From Agromyces archimandritae (GTDB lineage: Bacteria > Actinomycetota > Actinomycetes > Actinomycetales > Microbacteriaceae), in the NCBI RefSeq assembly GCF_018024495.1, contig NZ_CP071696.1, positions 1,364,001 to 1,428,000 on the forward strand: DNA of 64,000 nt. Direction: 5' to 3'. Below, in pieces: positions 54,388 to 64,000 of this stretch. The notes beneath the pieces were generated by a model. The model saw only the letters and a list, made by a program, of their open reading frames with translations. It was not told the DNA's origin and did no database searches. The translations under genes were made by a program, and so were the position numbers. Position 1 is the first letter of the stretch. Each line of letters opens with the position of its first letter.

Positions 54388-55044
54388 TCAGCGCCGGGTG
54401 AGGGTGAGGTGGACGACGCCGCTCGGGGCGGCGACGGCCTCGATATCGTAGCGGGATTCGAGGCCCTCCAGCCCGTCCCAGAGCCGCACGCCGCGGCCGA
54501 GGAGGATCGGCGCCTGCACGATGTGGGCGACGTCGATGAGGCCTTCGGCGAGGAAGTCGCGCACGACGGTCGGGCCGCCGCCGATGCGCACGTCGAGCCC
54601 GCCGACGGCTTCGCGGGCGAGCTCGAGCGCTTCGCGCGGGCTCGCGTCGATGAAGCGGAACACGGTGCCGCCCTCCATCTCGAGGTCGGGCCGCGGGTGA
54701 TGGGTGAGCACGAACACGGGCGTGTGGAACGGCGGATTCGGCCCCCACCAGCCGCGCCATTCGGCGTCGGTGCCGAGATCCACCCACGGCCCGTGCTCCG
54801 GGCTGAACTTGCCGCGCCCCATGATCTCGGCGCCGACGCCATGCTCGTGCCGCTCGGCGAAGGCGTTGTCGACGCCCTCGCCGCCGCCCGGCTCGCCGTT
54901 CATGGTGTGCCACATGCGGGTCTCGAACATCCACTCGTGCATGCGCTGGCCGGCGTGCCCGAACGGCGCGTCGAAGCTCAGCCCCTCGCCCGTGCCGAAA
55001 CCGTCGAGGGAGATCGAGAAGTTGTGGACCAGAACGCGCGACAT
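54388..55044 (-). CDS. Dihydrofolate reductase-like (RibD C-terminal) family protein
   Basis: A 218-residue NADPH-binding reductase fold: MSRVLVHNFSISLDGFGTGE at the start, EIMGRGKFSPEHGPWVD in the middle, and VRIGGGPTVVRDFLAEGLID with an AHIVQAPILLGRGVRLWDGL end. These proteins are widespread and mostly uncharacterised; true folate reduction is unlikely. GGAGG stands four bases before ATG 55044. Confidence 0.88.
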   Translation of the reverse strand: MSRVLVHNFSISLDGFGTGEGLSFDAPFGHAGQRMHEWMFETRMWHTMNGEPGGGEGVDNAFAERHEHGVGAEIMGRGKFSPEHGPWVDLGTDAEWRGWWGPNPPFHTPVFVLTHHPRPDLEMEGGTVFRFIDASPREALELAREAVGGLDVRIGGGPTVVRDFLAEGLIDVAHIVQAPILLGRGVRLWDGLEGLESRYDIEAVAAPSGVVHLTLTRR

Positions 55045-55161
55045 GGGGCCTCCGAGGCGAGTGGATGCCCCGACGCTACCGTCGCGCGGGTCGGTCGTCA
55101 CCTATTCGGGGACGCGCGGCGGCACGCCGGCGGGTGTGGATGCCGCGATGCGGCGCCGAGT

Positions 55162-55704
55162 TCACGCCCCGTCGGGCGGGTGCACGAGCAGATCGACGCG
55201 TTCGGCGAGGTAGGCGTCGAAGGGGGCCGGCGCGGCACCGGGGCTCCAGCGCACCAGGGGCTCGCCGCCGACGATGGTGAGGGGGCTCGCGGCATCCACC
55301 GGCTCGAGGGGCCGGGCCGCGAAGTTCACGACCTCGCCGCGCTCGAAGGGGCCCTGGAACGCGGCGGCGCGATAGGCACGGCGTTCTTCACCCGAGGCGG
55401 ACTGGTAGTTCGGGTGGCCCGGCGGCACGGCCCGGGTCGTCGGCCCGGCCGCGAGGAGCGTTCCGTCGCGGGCGAGCAGGAACACGCCGAGCCGCCACAC
55501 GCGGCCGATCGGGCGCATCTTCGCCCGGCGGCGGATGCTGTAGCGGCGCCGCTCGGGCACGAACTCGGCGAGCGCTTCGTCGCGGGCGCCGGCCTCGGCG
55601 AGTGCCGCGGCCGCGCGCACCCCTGCCGCGCGCACGTGCTCGAGCGCGGCCGCGGCATCCGGCCCACCGCCAGCACCCCCGGCGCCCTCCCTCGCCCCGC
55701 TCAC
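55162..55704 (-). CDS. Conserved hypothetical protein translated with the upstream SDR
   Basis: A 180-residue protein. An Ala-rich helical N-terminus (ALEHVRAAGVRAAAALAEAG) is followed by RRRYSIRRRAKMRPIGRVWR, LGVFLLARDGTLLAAGPTTR and YQSASGEERRAYRAAAFQGP. There is no signal peptide or catalytic motif I can name. GTG 55704 overlaps the SDR stop (GTGA), so it is probably translationally coupled to that gene. Confidence 0.7.
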   Translation of the reverse strand: MSGAREGAGGAGGGPDAAAALEHVRAAGVRAAAALAEAGARDEALAEFVPERRRYSIRRRAKMRPIGRVWRLGVFLLARDGTLLAAGPTTRAVPPGHPNYQSASGEERRAYRAAAFQGPFERGEVVNFAARPLEPVDAASPLTIVGGEPLVRWSPGAAPAPFDAYLAERVDLLVHPPDGA

Positions 55705-56630
55705 GGCAGGCGCAGCTCTCCGCCGAGCACCCCGTCCAGGAACCCCCACACGCGGGCGCCGGTCTCGGGCGAGGCGCTCGTGCGGGTCGGGCGCTGGCGT
55801 TGCGGGGTGCCGCGCGTCAGGAACCTCGGCCCCCAGAAGTCGCCGCCGCGCACCCCGGCCGCGGTCGCGGCGTGCACGACGGGCAGCGCGCCGACGTCTT
55901 TGCCCTGCGCGATGGGGGCCTGCAGTGCGTCGGCGAAGCGGTCGGCACGGCCGGGCTCGTTGACGCCCGGCACGCGGGGCGTGCGCCCGCTGATCGAGTA
56001 CCCGGGGTGGGCGACGAGGCTCGCGACGGGGACGCCGGCGGCGCGCAGCCGCCGGTCGAGTTCGAAGGCGAAGGCCTGCACGGCGATCTTCGACTGCGCG
56101 TAGGCGCGCCAAGCATCGTAGCCGTGCTCGAGCTGCAGATCGCCGACACGGAAGGTCGACAGGCGGCTCGACAGCGAACCGAGCGACACCACCCGGGCCG
56201 GTGCCGCGCCGAGCGAGTCGGCGAGCGCCGGCAGCAGCCGGGCGATGAAGAGGGCGTGGCCGATGAGGTTCGTGGCGAGCACGAGTTCGTTGACGTCGGG
56301 GCTCGTCTGCCTGCGGGCGGGGGTGTGCACGATGCCGGCGTTCGCGATGAGACCGTCGACGGGGGTGGATGCCAGCCGCTCCGCTCCGGCGCGCACCGAG
56401 GCGAGTGAGGAGATGTCCATGAGGTGGGGTTCGAGGGCGGCTGCGGGGTGGCGGGCGCGGATGGCGCGCGCTGCGGCATCCACTCGGCCAGCGTCGCGGC
56501 CGCTCAGCACGACGGTCGCTCCGGCTGCGGCCAGGCGTGCGGCGGTGAAGAAGCCGATGCCGCGGCTCGCGCCGGTGACGATGATGCGGCGCCCGGTCTG
56601 GTCGGGCGGCTCGGGCGCCGTCGCGGTCAT
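55701..56630 (-). CDS. Short-chain dehydrogenase/reductase
   Basis: A 309-residue SDR close to the protochlorophyllide-reductase-like group. Cofactor motif is IIVTGASRGIGFFTAARLAA, NAG motif LIANAGIVHT, and the catalytic Tyr/Lys pair lies in YAQSKIAVQAF with a preceding VVSLGSLSS serine. The substrate is unknown. ATG 56630 overlaps the chorismate mutase stop, and its own stop overlaps the next gene, so three genes form one unit. Confidence 0.88.
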   Translation of the reverse strand: MTATAPEPPDQTGRRIIVTGASRGIGFFTAARLAAAGATVVLSGRDAGRVDAAARAIRARHPAAALEPHLMDISSLASVRAGAERLASTPVDGLIANAGIVHTPARRQTSPDVNELVLATNLIGHALFIARLLPALADSLGAAPARVVSLGSLSSRLSTFRVGDLQLEHGYDAWRAYAQSKIAVQAFAFELDRRLRAAGVPVASLVAHPGYSISGRTPRVPGVNEPGRADRFADALQAPIAQGKDVGALPVVHAATAAGVRGGDFWGPRFLTRGTPQRQRPTRTSASPETGARVWGFLDGVLGGELRLP

Positions 56631-56998
56631 GGCGCGGCGGGCGCCCCGCCGTCGGCCGCCGGGGCGGGGGCATCGCCGTTCGCGGAACCGGCGATCTCCT
56701 CGTGGTGCTGGATGACCTCGGCGACGACGAAGTTGAACCACTTCTCGGCGAACGCCGGGTCGAGGTGGGCCTCCTCGGCGAGCGCACGCAGGCGGGCGAT
56801 CTGGCGCCGCTCCCGCTCGGGATCGCTCGGCGGCAGGCCGTGCGCGGCCTTCAGCCGGCCGACCTGCTGGGTGAACTTGAAGCGTTCGGCGAGCAAGTGG
56901 ATGAGGGCGGCGTCGATGTTGTCGATGCTCGAGCGGATGCCGAGCAGCTCGGTCATCGCCGCGTCACGTTCGTCGAAGCTCTCGCCCGGTTCGGTCAT
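56627..56998 (-). CDS. Chorismate mutase (AroQ type)
   Basis: A 123-residue all-helical enzyme converting chorismate to prephenate: LLGIRSSIDNIDAALIHLLA, then ERFKFTQQVGRLKAAHGLPP and DPERERRQIARLRALAEEA, with the conserved Arg, Lys, Asp and Arg residues of the AroQ active site. The C-terminal ~20 residues are an Ala/Pro tail. It is the first gene of an overlapping unit with the SDR; no metabolic link is obvious. Confidence 0.9.
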   Translation of the reverse strand: MTEPGESFDERDAAMTELLGIRSSIDNIDAALIHLLAERFKFTQQVGRLKAAHGLPPSDPERERRQIARLRALAEEAHLDPAFAEKWFNFVVAEVIQHHEEIAGSANGDAPAPAADGGAPAAP

Positions 56999-57325
56999 GC
57001 GACGAGCCTACCGGCGACCGCCGGCGGGGCGGCAGCCCGGATCGCGCGGGCCGGGGCATCCACCGCGGGGCACGAAGGTGTGCGGGGGCGGATGCCGGCA
57101 CGGCACCCGATTCCGTACCGGGCATCCACCCCCGCCCTGCCCTCGAGTCTCGCGCAGGCCCCCGGCCCGCGCATCGGCCGCGAGGGCCATCGGCGTCATC
57201 CGAGAGGATGATTCCGCCAGGCATGCGGCGGGCCGCGGCATCCGCCCGAATGGATGCCGCGGCCCGCTGACCCGGCCGGCGCCGGGGCCCGGCACGCACC
57301 CGGCCTGCCGCCGGGCGCGGCCCGA
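56999..57325. other. Intergenic region with hairpin terminator
   Basis: No gene is supported. It contains several GCATCCAC/GTGGATGC words (57055, 57120) and a perfect 16-base hairpin (57228-57267) 3' of the ABC permease gene. Confidence 0.6.
57228..57267 (-). terminator. Perfect 16-bp hairpin, terminator of the ABC transporter operon
   Basis: Arms GCGGGCCGCGGCATCC (57228-57243) and GGATGCCGCGGCCCGC (57252-57267) pair perfectly around an eight-base loop. It lies 58 bases after the stop of the minus-strand permease. The loop-proximal part of each arm is the over-represented GGATGC word. Confidence 0.75.
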
Positions 57326-58093
57326 TCAGCGCGGAGTGGCCCAGCGGATCACGAGGTACCCGGTGATCGCGAACACGACCGCGAGGGCCAGCAGGAGCGA
57401 GAAGCCGCCGACGATGCCGATCGAGGCGAGCCAGGCGATCACCTGGGGCCAGAGGTCGGCGAGGGTCATCCAGGCGACGAAGCCGAGCAGCAGCGCGACC
57501 GCCGAGAACAGCAGGACCATCATGCCCTTGATGCGCCAGCGCATGTAGACCGTGGTCACGCTCGCCCCGATGAAGAGCACGAGCAACTGGAACGCGAACG
57601 TCGTGTAGAAGTCGACGAGCCAGCCCTGCTGCCCGTACCAGAGGGCATTGAACATCGACAGACCGATGCCCCAGCCGTCGGTGGCCTTCTCGATCTGCAC
57701 GAGCGTGGCGATGCCGACGGCCATCTCGGTGGCGACGATCGTGAAGATGAGGGCGGTGCCGAGCCAGTAGTCGCGGCGGGTCGCGCCGAAGCCGAGCGCG
57801 AAGGAGAAGGTGTAGGCGATGGCCTGCACGCCCACGGCGACGAGGTACCACTGGGGCGAGATGACGGCCCAGCTGTAGCGCATGCCCTCCTGGATCTCGG
57901 TGCGCGGAACGCCTGCGCCCTGGACGATGAGCGCGATGACGGCGCTGACGGCGAAGGCAACGCCGAGGATCATCCACGGCACCCCGAACAGGACGTTGGA
58001 ATTCACGGTGTGCAGGCGGGCGATGCGCCAGATCTCGCCGACGCGGAATCGGCGGTGGTCGGTGACGACGCGGGTGTCGGCGACGGCGGTCAT
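57326..58093 (-). CDS. ABC transporter membrane protein
   Basis: A 255-residue protein with six helices (for example GVPWMILGVAFAVSAVIALI, YLVAVGVQAIAYTFSFALGF, LLVLFIGASVTTVYM, GIVGGFSLLLALAVVFAITG). Its start overlaps the ATPase stop by four bases. It is probably the permease of a GntR-controlled exporter; the substrate is unknown. Confidence 0.85.
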   Translation of the reverse strand: MTAVADTRVVTDHRRFRVGEIWRIARLHTVNSNVLFGVPWMILGVAFAVSAVIALIVQGAGVPRTEIQEGMRYSWAVISPQWYLVAVGVQAIAYTFSFALGFGATRRDYWLGTALIFTIVATEMAVGIATLVQIEKATDGWGIGLSMFNALWYGQQGWLVDFYTTFAFQLLVLFIGASVTTVYMRWRIKGMMVLLFSAVALLLGFVAWMTLADLWPQVIAWLASIGIVGGFSLLLALAVVFAITGYLVIRWATPR

Positions 58094-58995
58094 GCTGCGG
58101 CCTCCCCTTCGGTGGAGCCGGCGAGGTCTGCGCCGGTCAGGTGGACGATGAGCTGCTGGAGCGAGACGGGTGCGAGCTCCAGGCCGAGTTCGGCGGCGCG
58201 GATGCGATCGGGCTGCTCGAGGCGGCCGTCGATCGTGACCGAGGCGAGCCCGCCGATGCCCTCCGTGCCGATCACGGGGCGGTCGGCGACGAACTGGTCG
58301 ACGACGGCGCGGGGGCCGGCGATGGTGGTCGCCGATCCGCGCACCTCTTCCGCATCGCGGTCGAGGAGGATGCGGCCCTGGTCGATGAGGATGATGTGCT
58401 CGAGCAGGTTGGCGACCTCATCGATCAGGTGCGTGGAGAGCACGATCGTGCGCGGATGCTCGGCGTAGTCCTCGAGGAGCCGGTCGTAGAAGATGTGCCG
58501 GGCGACGGCGTCGAGGCCGAGGTAGGGCTCGTCGAAGAACGTCAGCGGGGCACGGCTGGCGAGCCCGACGATGACGCCGACGGCCGAGAGCTGCCCGCGG
58601 CTGAGTTTCTTGATGGGGCGCTTCAGCGGCAGCCGGAAGTCGGCGATGAGGCGCTCGGCGAAGGCCTGGTCCCAGTTCTCGAAGAACCACGGGGCTGCCT
58701 TGAACACGTGCCGGGGCGCGAAGTCCTCGGGGTAGCGTTGCGACTCGGCGATGAAGCAGAGGTTCCGCAGCACGTCGGAGTGCTCGGCGGGCGTGCGGCC
58801 GAAGACCTCCGCCTCCCCGGCATTCGGGAAGAGCTGGCCGGTCAGCAGCTGCATGATGGTGGTCTTGCCTGCTCCGTTGCGGCCGAGGAGGCCGTAGATG
58901 CGGTTCTCGGCGAGGGTGAAGTCGACGGCGTCGACGGCCGTGAACTGCCCGTATCGCTTGGTGAGGCCGGTCGCCTTGACGACGATCTGGCTCAT
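58090..58995 (-). CDS. ABC transporter ATP-binding protein (YtrB-like)
   Basis: A 301-residue ATPase: Walker A YGLLGRNGAGKTTIMQLLTG, signature KKLSRGQLSAVGV, Walker B LTFFDEPYLGLDAV, H-loop VLSTHLIDEV. The C-terminal ~80 residues are a regulatory-type extension. It overlaps the GntR gene upstream and the permease downstream (ATGA), the YtrA-type operon layout used for cell-envelope stress or antibiotic export. Confidence 0.92.
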   Translation of the reverse strand: MSQIVVKATGLTKRYGQFTAVDAVDFTLAENRIYGLLGRNGAGKTTIMQLLTGQLFPNAGEAEVFGRTPAEHSDVLRNLCFIAESQRYPEDFAPRHVFKAAPWFFENWDQAFAERLIADFRLPLKRPIKKLSRGQLSAVGVIVGLASRAPLTFFDEPYLGLDAVARHIFYDRLLEDYAEHPRTIVLSTHLIDEVANLLEHIILIDQGRILLDRDAEEVRGSATTIAGPRAVVDQFVADRPVIGTEGIGGLASVTIDGRLEQPDRIRAAELGLELAPVSLQQLIVHLTGADLAGSTEGEAAA

Positions 58996-59351
58996 GATTC
59001 GATCCTTTCCGCGCGGACGAGTGCCGCGAGTTCTTCGATGTCGATGCCGAGCTTGTCGGCTTCGACCAGGAGGGGCCTGATGTACTGTTCGGTGAATTCC
59101 GCGCGACGCCGTTCGATGAGCGCCCCTCGCGCTCCGATGGCCACGAACATGCCGATTCCTCTCCGTTTCTCGACGAATCCGTCGTCGACGAGGCGATTGA
59201 CGCCCTTCAGCGCCGTCGCCGGGTTGATGCGATAGAAGGCAGCGAACTCGTTGATCGAGGGGATCTGCGCGCCTTCGGCGAGGGAGCCCTCGATGATGTC
59301 GTTCTCGATCAACTCGGCGATCTGCTGGAAGATCGGTCGTGATTCGTCCAT
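58992..59351 (-). CDS. GntR-family regulator, YtrA subfamily
   Basis: A 119-residue repressor: PIFQQIAELIENDIIEGSLA, EGAQIPSINEFAAFYRINPA, TALKGVNRLVDDGFVEKRRG. It is a short GntR protein without a large ligand domain, as in YtrA. It is first in an operon with an ABC ATPase and permease and likely represses it through the palindrome at 59367-59390. Confidence 0.92.
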   Translation of the reverse strand: MDESRPIFQQIAELIENDIIEGSLAEGAQIPSINEFAAFYRINPATALKGVNRLVDDGFVEKRRGIGMFVAIGARGALIERRRAEFTEQYIRPLLVEADKLGIDIEELAALVRAERIES

Positions 59352-59366
59352 ACCGGCCTTAGTTCA

Positions 59367-59390
59367 TTAGTTAGTTGCTCGACTAACTAA
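59367..59390. promoter_or_regulatory. GntR (YtrA-type) operator
   Basis: TTAGTTAGT-TGCTCG-ACTAACTAA is a perfect inverted repeat with nine-base arms in a strikingly AT-rich gap between the GntR gene and divergent lpd. Further TTAGTT and CCTAACC half-sites flank it. Confidence 0.75.
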
Positions 59391-59429
59391 CCACCTAACC
59401 GGGGGTCTGTCAAGCCCTAGGCTGACGTC

Positions 59430-60816
<1,387 letters not shown>

Positions 60817-60827
<11 letters not shown>

Positions 60828-62088
60828 GGGGATCTGCAAGGGCGGATACCTGCCCTTGCAGCCCTGGCGGGTCGGATCGCCGGCCGGCACGTCGGCGTAT
60901 CCGGTCGAACGCCGTCGACCGGCGACGGAGACTCGCGACGGCTCCCAGGAATCCCGCATAAACCGCGATGAGCCCAGGCGGCCACAGCCAGGCCGCGAGC
61001 CACGGAGCACCGTCCCCGAGGAAGAACATGGCGGTGACGGCTCCTGCACCCAGGACGCTGAGGGACAACGCCCGAAGCGCCGGGCCGAGACCGAGATGCC
61101 GTGCATCTCGCATCGTGTACACCACCGGTTGCCCTCGGTGACGGGCGAGATCATCCGCCTCATCCCACCAGGTATCGCTCATGCGCATGACCGCACGGTC
61201 AGCCCGCCGAACAGCGGATGCCCGAACGAGTTGTGCAAGCAATCCGACCCCGATCGCCGTCAGCAGAGCCGGCCCCAACACGTGCCGCGCGGCAATGTGG
61301 GCGGCTTCTGCGACCATCGACCCGAGCACGCACAGCAACCCCGCCGCGGTCGCCGTTGCGATCACGGCGCGCGAGAGGGAATCGATACGTCGATAGCGTT
61401 CGGACACCGGTTCGAGAAGCCGAGTTGCGGCCTCGTCGTCGACACGGCACTTCTCTTCGAAGGCCAGTTGTTCCGGATCTCGGATTCCGGTGATCGAGGG
61501 AAGGATCCCCAGGCATCGAACCTCGTACAGGAGCACTTCCCGATCGACGTTCGAAGCGTTCCGCTCGATCGGGAGCCGGGCATGCCCCGACACCTGCAGC
61601 GCGAGCACGAAGCGGGCCAGACCGGCCAGGCCATCCGGCGTCATCGATGGGAGCGGCTTCGCTGAAACGAGCAACCGGAATGCGGTACCGCTCTCCGAGG
61701 CGAACGCATACTCGAGCGCGTGAGCGAACGCCCAGCCCGAGTACCTCCGGCGGAGTTCGATGATTTCGTCGGCAGGAACCTCCCGGCCCCGAACCCGCAC
61801 GATGCACGCGGTCTCGTTCCACTCGACCCGCGGGTACCTGCGCACAAGGACGACCGAAATGACCGCGGCCCAGACGATGGCCCCGCCGAACAGAGACCAG
61901 AGCCATGGCGTCGGGACCCCGCCTGCGGCGAGCATCGGCCCGGCGAATGAACTGGACGCCAGGGAGGCCGACGCCGCGAGGGCCCACACCGCTGCCAGGG
62001 ATCCCCGAAGGCCCGGCCCCGACAATCTGGTGACGACCGCATGTGCGCCGGCTTCGGCGCTGTGCGCGGTCGACGTCTGTCCGCTCAC
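60817..62088 (-). CDS. Multi-pass membrane protein, unknown
   Basis: A 423-residue protein with hydrophobic pairs near the start ([40 protein letters not shown]), the middle and the end ([40 protein letters not shown]). After the first pair comes [20 protein letters not shown], similar in layout to a segment of the following upstream gene. No family was recognised. GTG 62088 overlaps the stop of that gene, so the two are coupled. Confidence 0.75.
60834..60861 (+). terminator. Hairpin after lpd
   Basis: Arms CTGCAAGGGC (60834-60843) and GCCCTTGCAG (60852-60861) pair perfectly around GGATACCT, starting seven bases after the lpd stop. It also lies inside the 3' coding end of the convergent membrane gene, where it encodes [11 protein letters not shown]. 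Confidence 0.75.
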
Positions 62089-62666
62089 GCGGCCGACCCG
62101 CTCGCCGCGGATCGGACGTCGAGCGTTGCGAGGTCGGCGATCAGCTCGCGTGGCCCCGCCTCGGTCGTCCCTCGCTTCCCGGCAAGACCGGAGTGCAGCG
62201 GCGCATCCGCCGAATCCGAAGCGAACGCACCCGCGAGGCTGCCGGCGAACCGGCGGAGCGTGGCGACTCCGTCTGCATCCAGCGCAGTGAACGGCTCGCC
62301 GGTCATAAGCATCCGAAACTTCGGGCCGCCTTCTGGCACGAACGTGTACGTGAGGTATTGCGACGAGCCTTTGCCCGAGAGCTTGCGGTGGATGCGGGTG
62401 AGCTGGAGCACCGGAACCGTCCGACCGCGCACGTGCACCGTGCAGCCGGGTTCAACCCACATGACACGCGGGAAGGTCACCACGGTGATCGCCGAGAGCA
62501 TCAGGCCCTCGCACATGGCAACAGTGAGCGCCGCCCATAACCACGGCAGCGGTCGCGCTGCGAACAGCGGCGCGACGAAGCGGCTGAGCAGCAGACCGGT
62601 CATCAGCGACATCAGGATGATGAGTCCGATGGATTTTGGCAGCACCGGCGGGGACAGTCGAATCAT
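62085..62666 (-). CDS. Membrane protein, unknown, partner of the following gene
   Basis: A 193-residue protein with two helices near the start (SIGLIILMSLMTGLLLSRFV; LWAALTVAMCEGLMLSAITV). Next is RVMWVEPGCTVHVRGRTVPV, then LQLTRIHRKLSGKGSSQYLT, and a cytosolic tail. The helix pair plus 'R..W.E..C.V.VRGR.VP' layout is shared with the coupled 423-residue protein, so the two may be distant paralogues. ATG 62666. The function is unknown. Confidence 0.75.
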   Translation of the reverse strand: MIRLSPPVLPKSIGLIILMSLMTGLLLSRFVAPLFAARPLPWLWAALTVAMCEGLMLSAITVVTFPRVMWVEPGCTVHVRGRTVPVLQLTRIHRKLSGKGSSQYLTYTFVPEGGPKFRMLMTGEPFTALDADGVATLRRFAGSLAGAFASDSADAPLHSGLAGKRGTTEAGPRELIADLATLDVRSAASGSAA

Positions 62667-62760
62667 GGTGTGGACATCATGGCAGCCCGCGCGACGCCGA
62701 GCGAGAGTTCGCGCCAGAAAACTGTGTGGCGTGCCGCGGCATCCGCCGGCCGCCCGCACC

Positions 62761-62838
62761 GAAAGCAGGCCGAAGCGACCGCGCGTCGCCGAAAGCAGGC
62801 CGAATCGGCATGCGTGGTGCCCGCGTGGCCTGCTTTCG
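62761..62838. repeat. Family E 78-bp element, copy 2
   Basis: GAAAGCAGGCCGAAGCGA and GAAAGCAGGCCGAATCGG begin 30 bases apart (62761, 62791), followed by inverted GGCCTGCTTTCG (62827-62838). The layout is identical, base for base in spacing, to the minus strand of 46278-46355. Confidence 0.8.
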
Positions 62839-62878
62839 GGACACGCGGCACTCACAGGGTGCGGCGGAGCGGCACGGG

Positions 62879-62944
62879 GCGGCGGCAAGCGCGCGGCGCG
62901 GCGGCGGCAAGCGCGCGGCGCGGCGGCGGCAAGCGCGCGGCGCG
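62879..62944. repeat. 22-bp tandem repeat, three copies
   Basis: Three consecutive near-identical units containing GGCGGCAAGCGCGCGGCGCG fill 62879-62944, just 3' of the small gene ending at 62953. Confidence 0.85.
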
Positions 62945-62952
62945 GGGGCCCC

Positions 62953-63198
62953 TCAGCCGACGAGGCGGAAGTCGCCGGCGCGGGCCAGGGCGGCGGCGAT
63001 CTCGCCGGTGTCGGGGGCGACGGACTCGCGGTGCTTGATGTAGAGGCGGGCGGGCCCGGCATCCGCCACCTCGAAGGTCGCGGCGCCCACGCCGAGCTCG
63101 GCGAAGCGATCGTAGAGGGCCTGCAGGGCGCGCCTGACCTCGTCGTCGGTGCGGATGCCCGACACCTGCAGCCTGGTCGTCGTGACGTGATCGGGCAC
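62953..63198 (-). CDS. Small conserved hypothetical protein
   Basis: An 81-residue protein: VTTTRLQVSGIRTDDEVRRA, then LQALYDRFAELGVGAATFEV and ARLYIKHRESVAPDTGEIAA. It has an alpha/beta pattern resembling a small ferredoxin-like or heavy-metal-associated fold, but without Cys. GTG 63198 follows the upstream stop by one base, so it is probably coupled to the molybdoenzyme gene. The function is unknown. Confidence 0.7.
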   Translation of the reverse strand: MPDHVTTTRLQVSGIRTDDEVRRALQALYDRFAELGVGAATFEVADAGPARLYIKHRESVAPDTGEIAAALARAGDFRLVG

Positions 63199-63199
63199 C

Positions 63200-64000
63200 T
63201 CAGATCCTTCCGTTGAACACCTGCAGCGCCGAATCCTCGCGCGTACCGCCGCGGCCGTCGCCGTAGTCGGCGTAGTCCGCGATCCAGCGGATCGAACGCA
63301 CCCATTTGACGTGCTTGTAGCCGTGGTTCGACTCGACCCTGAGGCGCGCCGGTGCACCGAGGTACAGGTCGATGGGGGCGCCGTTGCGCTCGTAGGCGAG
63401 GATCGTGTCGTCCTCGAACGCCGTGTCGAGGTCGATCGCCGCATAGAACGGCTCGCGCGGGCGGTTGTCGATCATCTTCTGCGCGAGGCCGTACGAATCG
63501 ACCAGCACGTACCGCGCAGCCTCCGGCTTCGGCCCGAGCAGGGCGAGGAGGTCGCGCAACCGCACGCCCGTCCACCGCGACGTCGCCGACCAGCCCTGCA
63601 TGCAGCTGTGCGTGGCGATGTACGAGGCCTGCGGCAAGGCGCGGAGATCGTCGAGCGTGAGGGTCTTCGACGCACCGCTGCCGGTGTCGTCGCCGATCGT
63701 GACCGTGTACCCCTCCCAGTCGCGGTCGCGCGCGGCGATCCACTCCTCGGACTCCTCGGCCGTCGGCGGCAGGCCGTTCGTCCAATGGAACTCCGAGATG
63801 TCGGCGTCCGTGTAGCTCTTCTGCGCGTCGAGGCGCGGGCGCATCCGGTTCAGGAACACCTTGCGGCCGAGCTCGGTGAACCAGGCGAGGAAATGATGCG
63901 TGCGCACACGGTCGGCGAGCGTCAGATAGCTGAGCGCGATCCACACCACCACGACCGCGACGATCGTGCCGATCATGATGACGAGCGCCTGCGCGTACCT
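63200..64000 (-). CDS. Sulfite-oxidase-fold molybdopterin-dependent oxidoreductase, 5' end outside the window
   Basis: The frame is open to the window edge (267 codons seen). It starts in hydrophobic sequence (TIVAVVVVWIALSYLTLADR), and an ATG at 63976 is available, but the reading frame continues upstream, so the true protein may have more membrane helices. The catalytic domain shows YIATHSCMQGWSATSRWTGV with the molybdenum-ligand Cys, LRDLLALLGPKP, VLVDSYGLAQKM and GAPIDLYLGAPARLRVESNH then GYKHVKWVRSI. It probably transfers electrons across or at the membrane; the substrate is unknown. Confidence 0.85.
   Translation of the reverse strand, partial: RYAQALVIMIGTIVAVVVVWIALSYLTLADRVRTHHFLAWFTELGRKVFLNRMRPRLDAQKSYTDADISEFHWTNGLPPTAEESEEWIAARDRDWEGYTVTIGDDTGSGASKTLTLDDLRALPQASYIATHSCMQGWSATSRWTGVRLRDLLALLGPKPEAARYVLVDSYGLAQKMIDNRPREPFYAAIDLDTAFEDDTILAYERNGAPIDLYLGAPARLRVESNHGYKHVKWVRSIRWIADYADYGDGRGGTREDSALQVFNGRI

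Overview
The window is very GC-rich (third codon positions almost all G or C) and gene-dense, with many 4-base ATGA/GTGA overlaps, GTG starts and actinobacterial marker genes: a DUF3073 gene next to purM, a sterol-carrier-like gene before purD, an HtaA/HmuTUV heme locus, sortase substrates, and an Erm methyltransferase with a basic N-terminal extension. The word GTGGATGC/GCATCCAC is heavily over-represented. Together this points to an actinobacterium, most likely Microbacteriaceae. I cannot name the genus.

Layout. 1-8.5 kb: 3' end of a frameshifted LPXTG protein; a frameshifted MocR regulator (YczR type) divergent from its membrane partner YczE; a MazEF-like toxin-antitoxin pair sitting between two 84-bp direct repeats; a deleted MerR/TipAS regulator; a DUF4097-PadR operon; small membrane proteins; a GNAT acetyltransferase and a flavin monooxygenase. 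8.6-22.4 kb: DUF3073, purM and purF; then heme uptake (htaA divergent from hmuTUV, with a DtxR-type iron box between them); then purD-purC. 22.8-31 kb: a defence island on the minus strand (hsdM, hsdS, higBA with an ImmA/IrrE antitoxin, a lipoprotein, hsdR). 31-38.4 kb: membrane proteins, a VOC dioxygenase, a sortase-anchored beta-propeller, and a tryptophan-to-anthranilate operon (kynA, amidohydrolase, kynU). 38.4-47 kb: purS-purQ, catalase with a Fur regulator, an NMT1-type ABC importer with two permeases, apt. 47-57 kb: small membrane proteins, purL, a repeat-rich region around erm, a RibD/DHFR-like reductase, an SDR and a chorismate mutase. 57.3-64 kb: a GntR-controlled ABC exporter, lipoamide dehydrogenase, two unknown membrane proteins and a sulfite-oxidase-fold enzyme cut by the window end.

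The window holds purM, purF, purD, purC, purS, purQ and purL, so most of de novo IMP synthesis is here in small separate units. purS and purL share an identical 15-base promoter core. Seven genes have a TANNNT -10 box exactly six bases before the start codon, which implies leaderless mRNAs.

The most unusual content lies between genes. Several families of 65-95 bp palindromic elements recur with ungapped alignment: family B (95 bp, three copies), family E (78 bp, two copies), family A (about 65 bp, two copies), and single-copy hairpins C and D. They mostly sit just 3' of genes. Two B copies, 96% identical and in the same orientation, bracket erm. I also see five apparent indels, four of them at short G/C runs, breaking four otherwise intact genes. 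These could be assembly errors and should be checked first.
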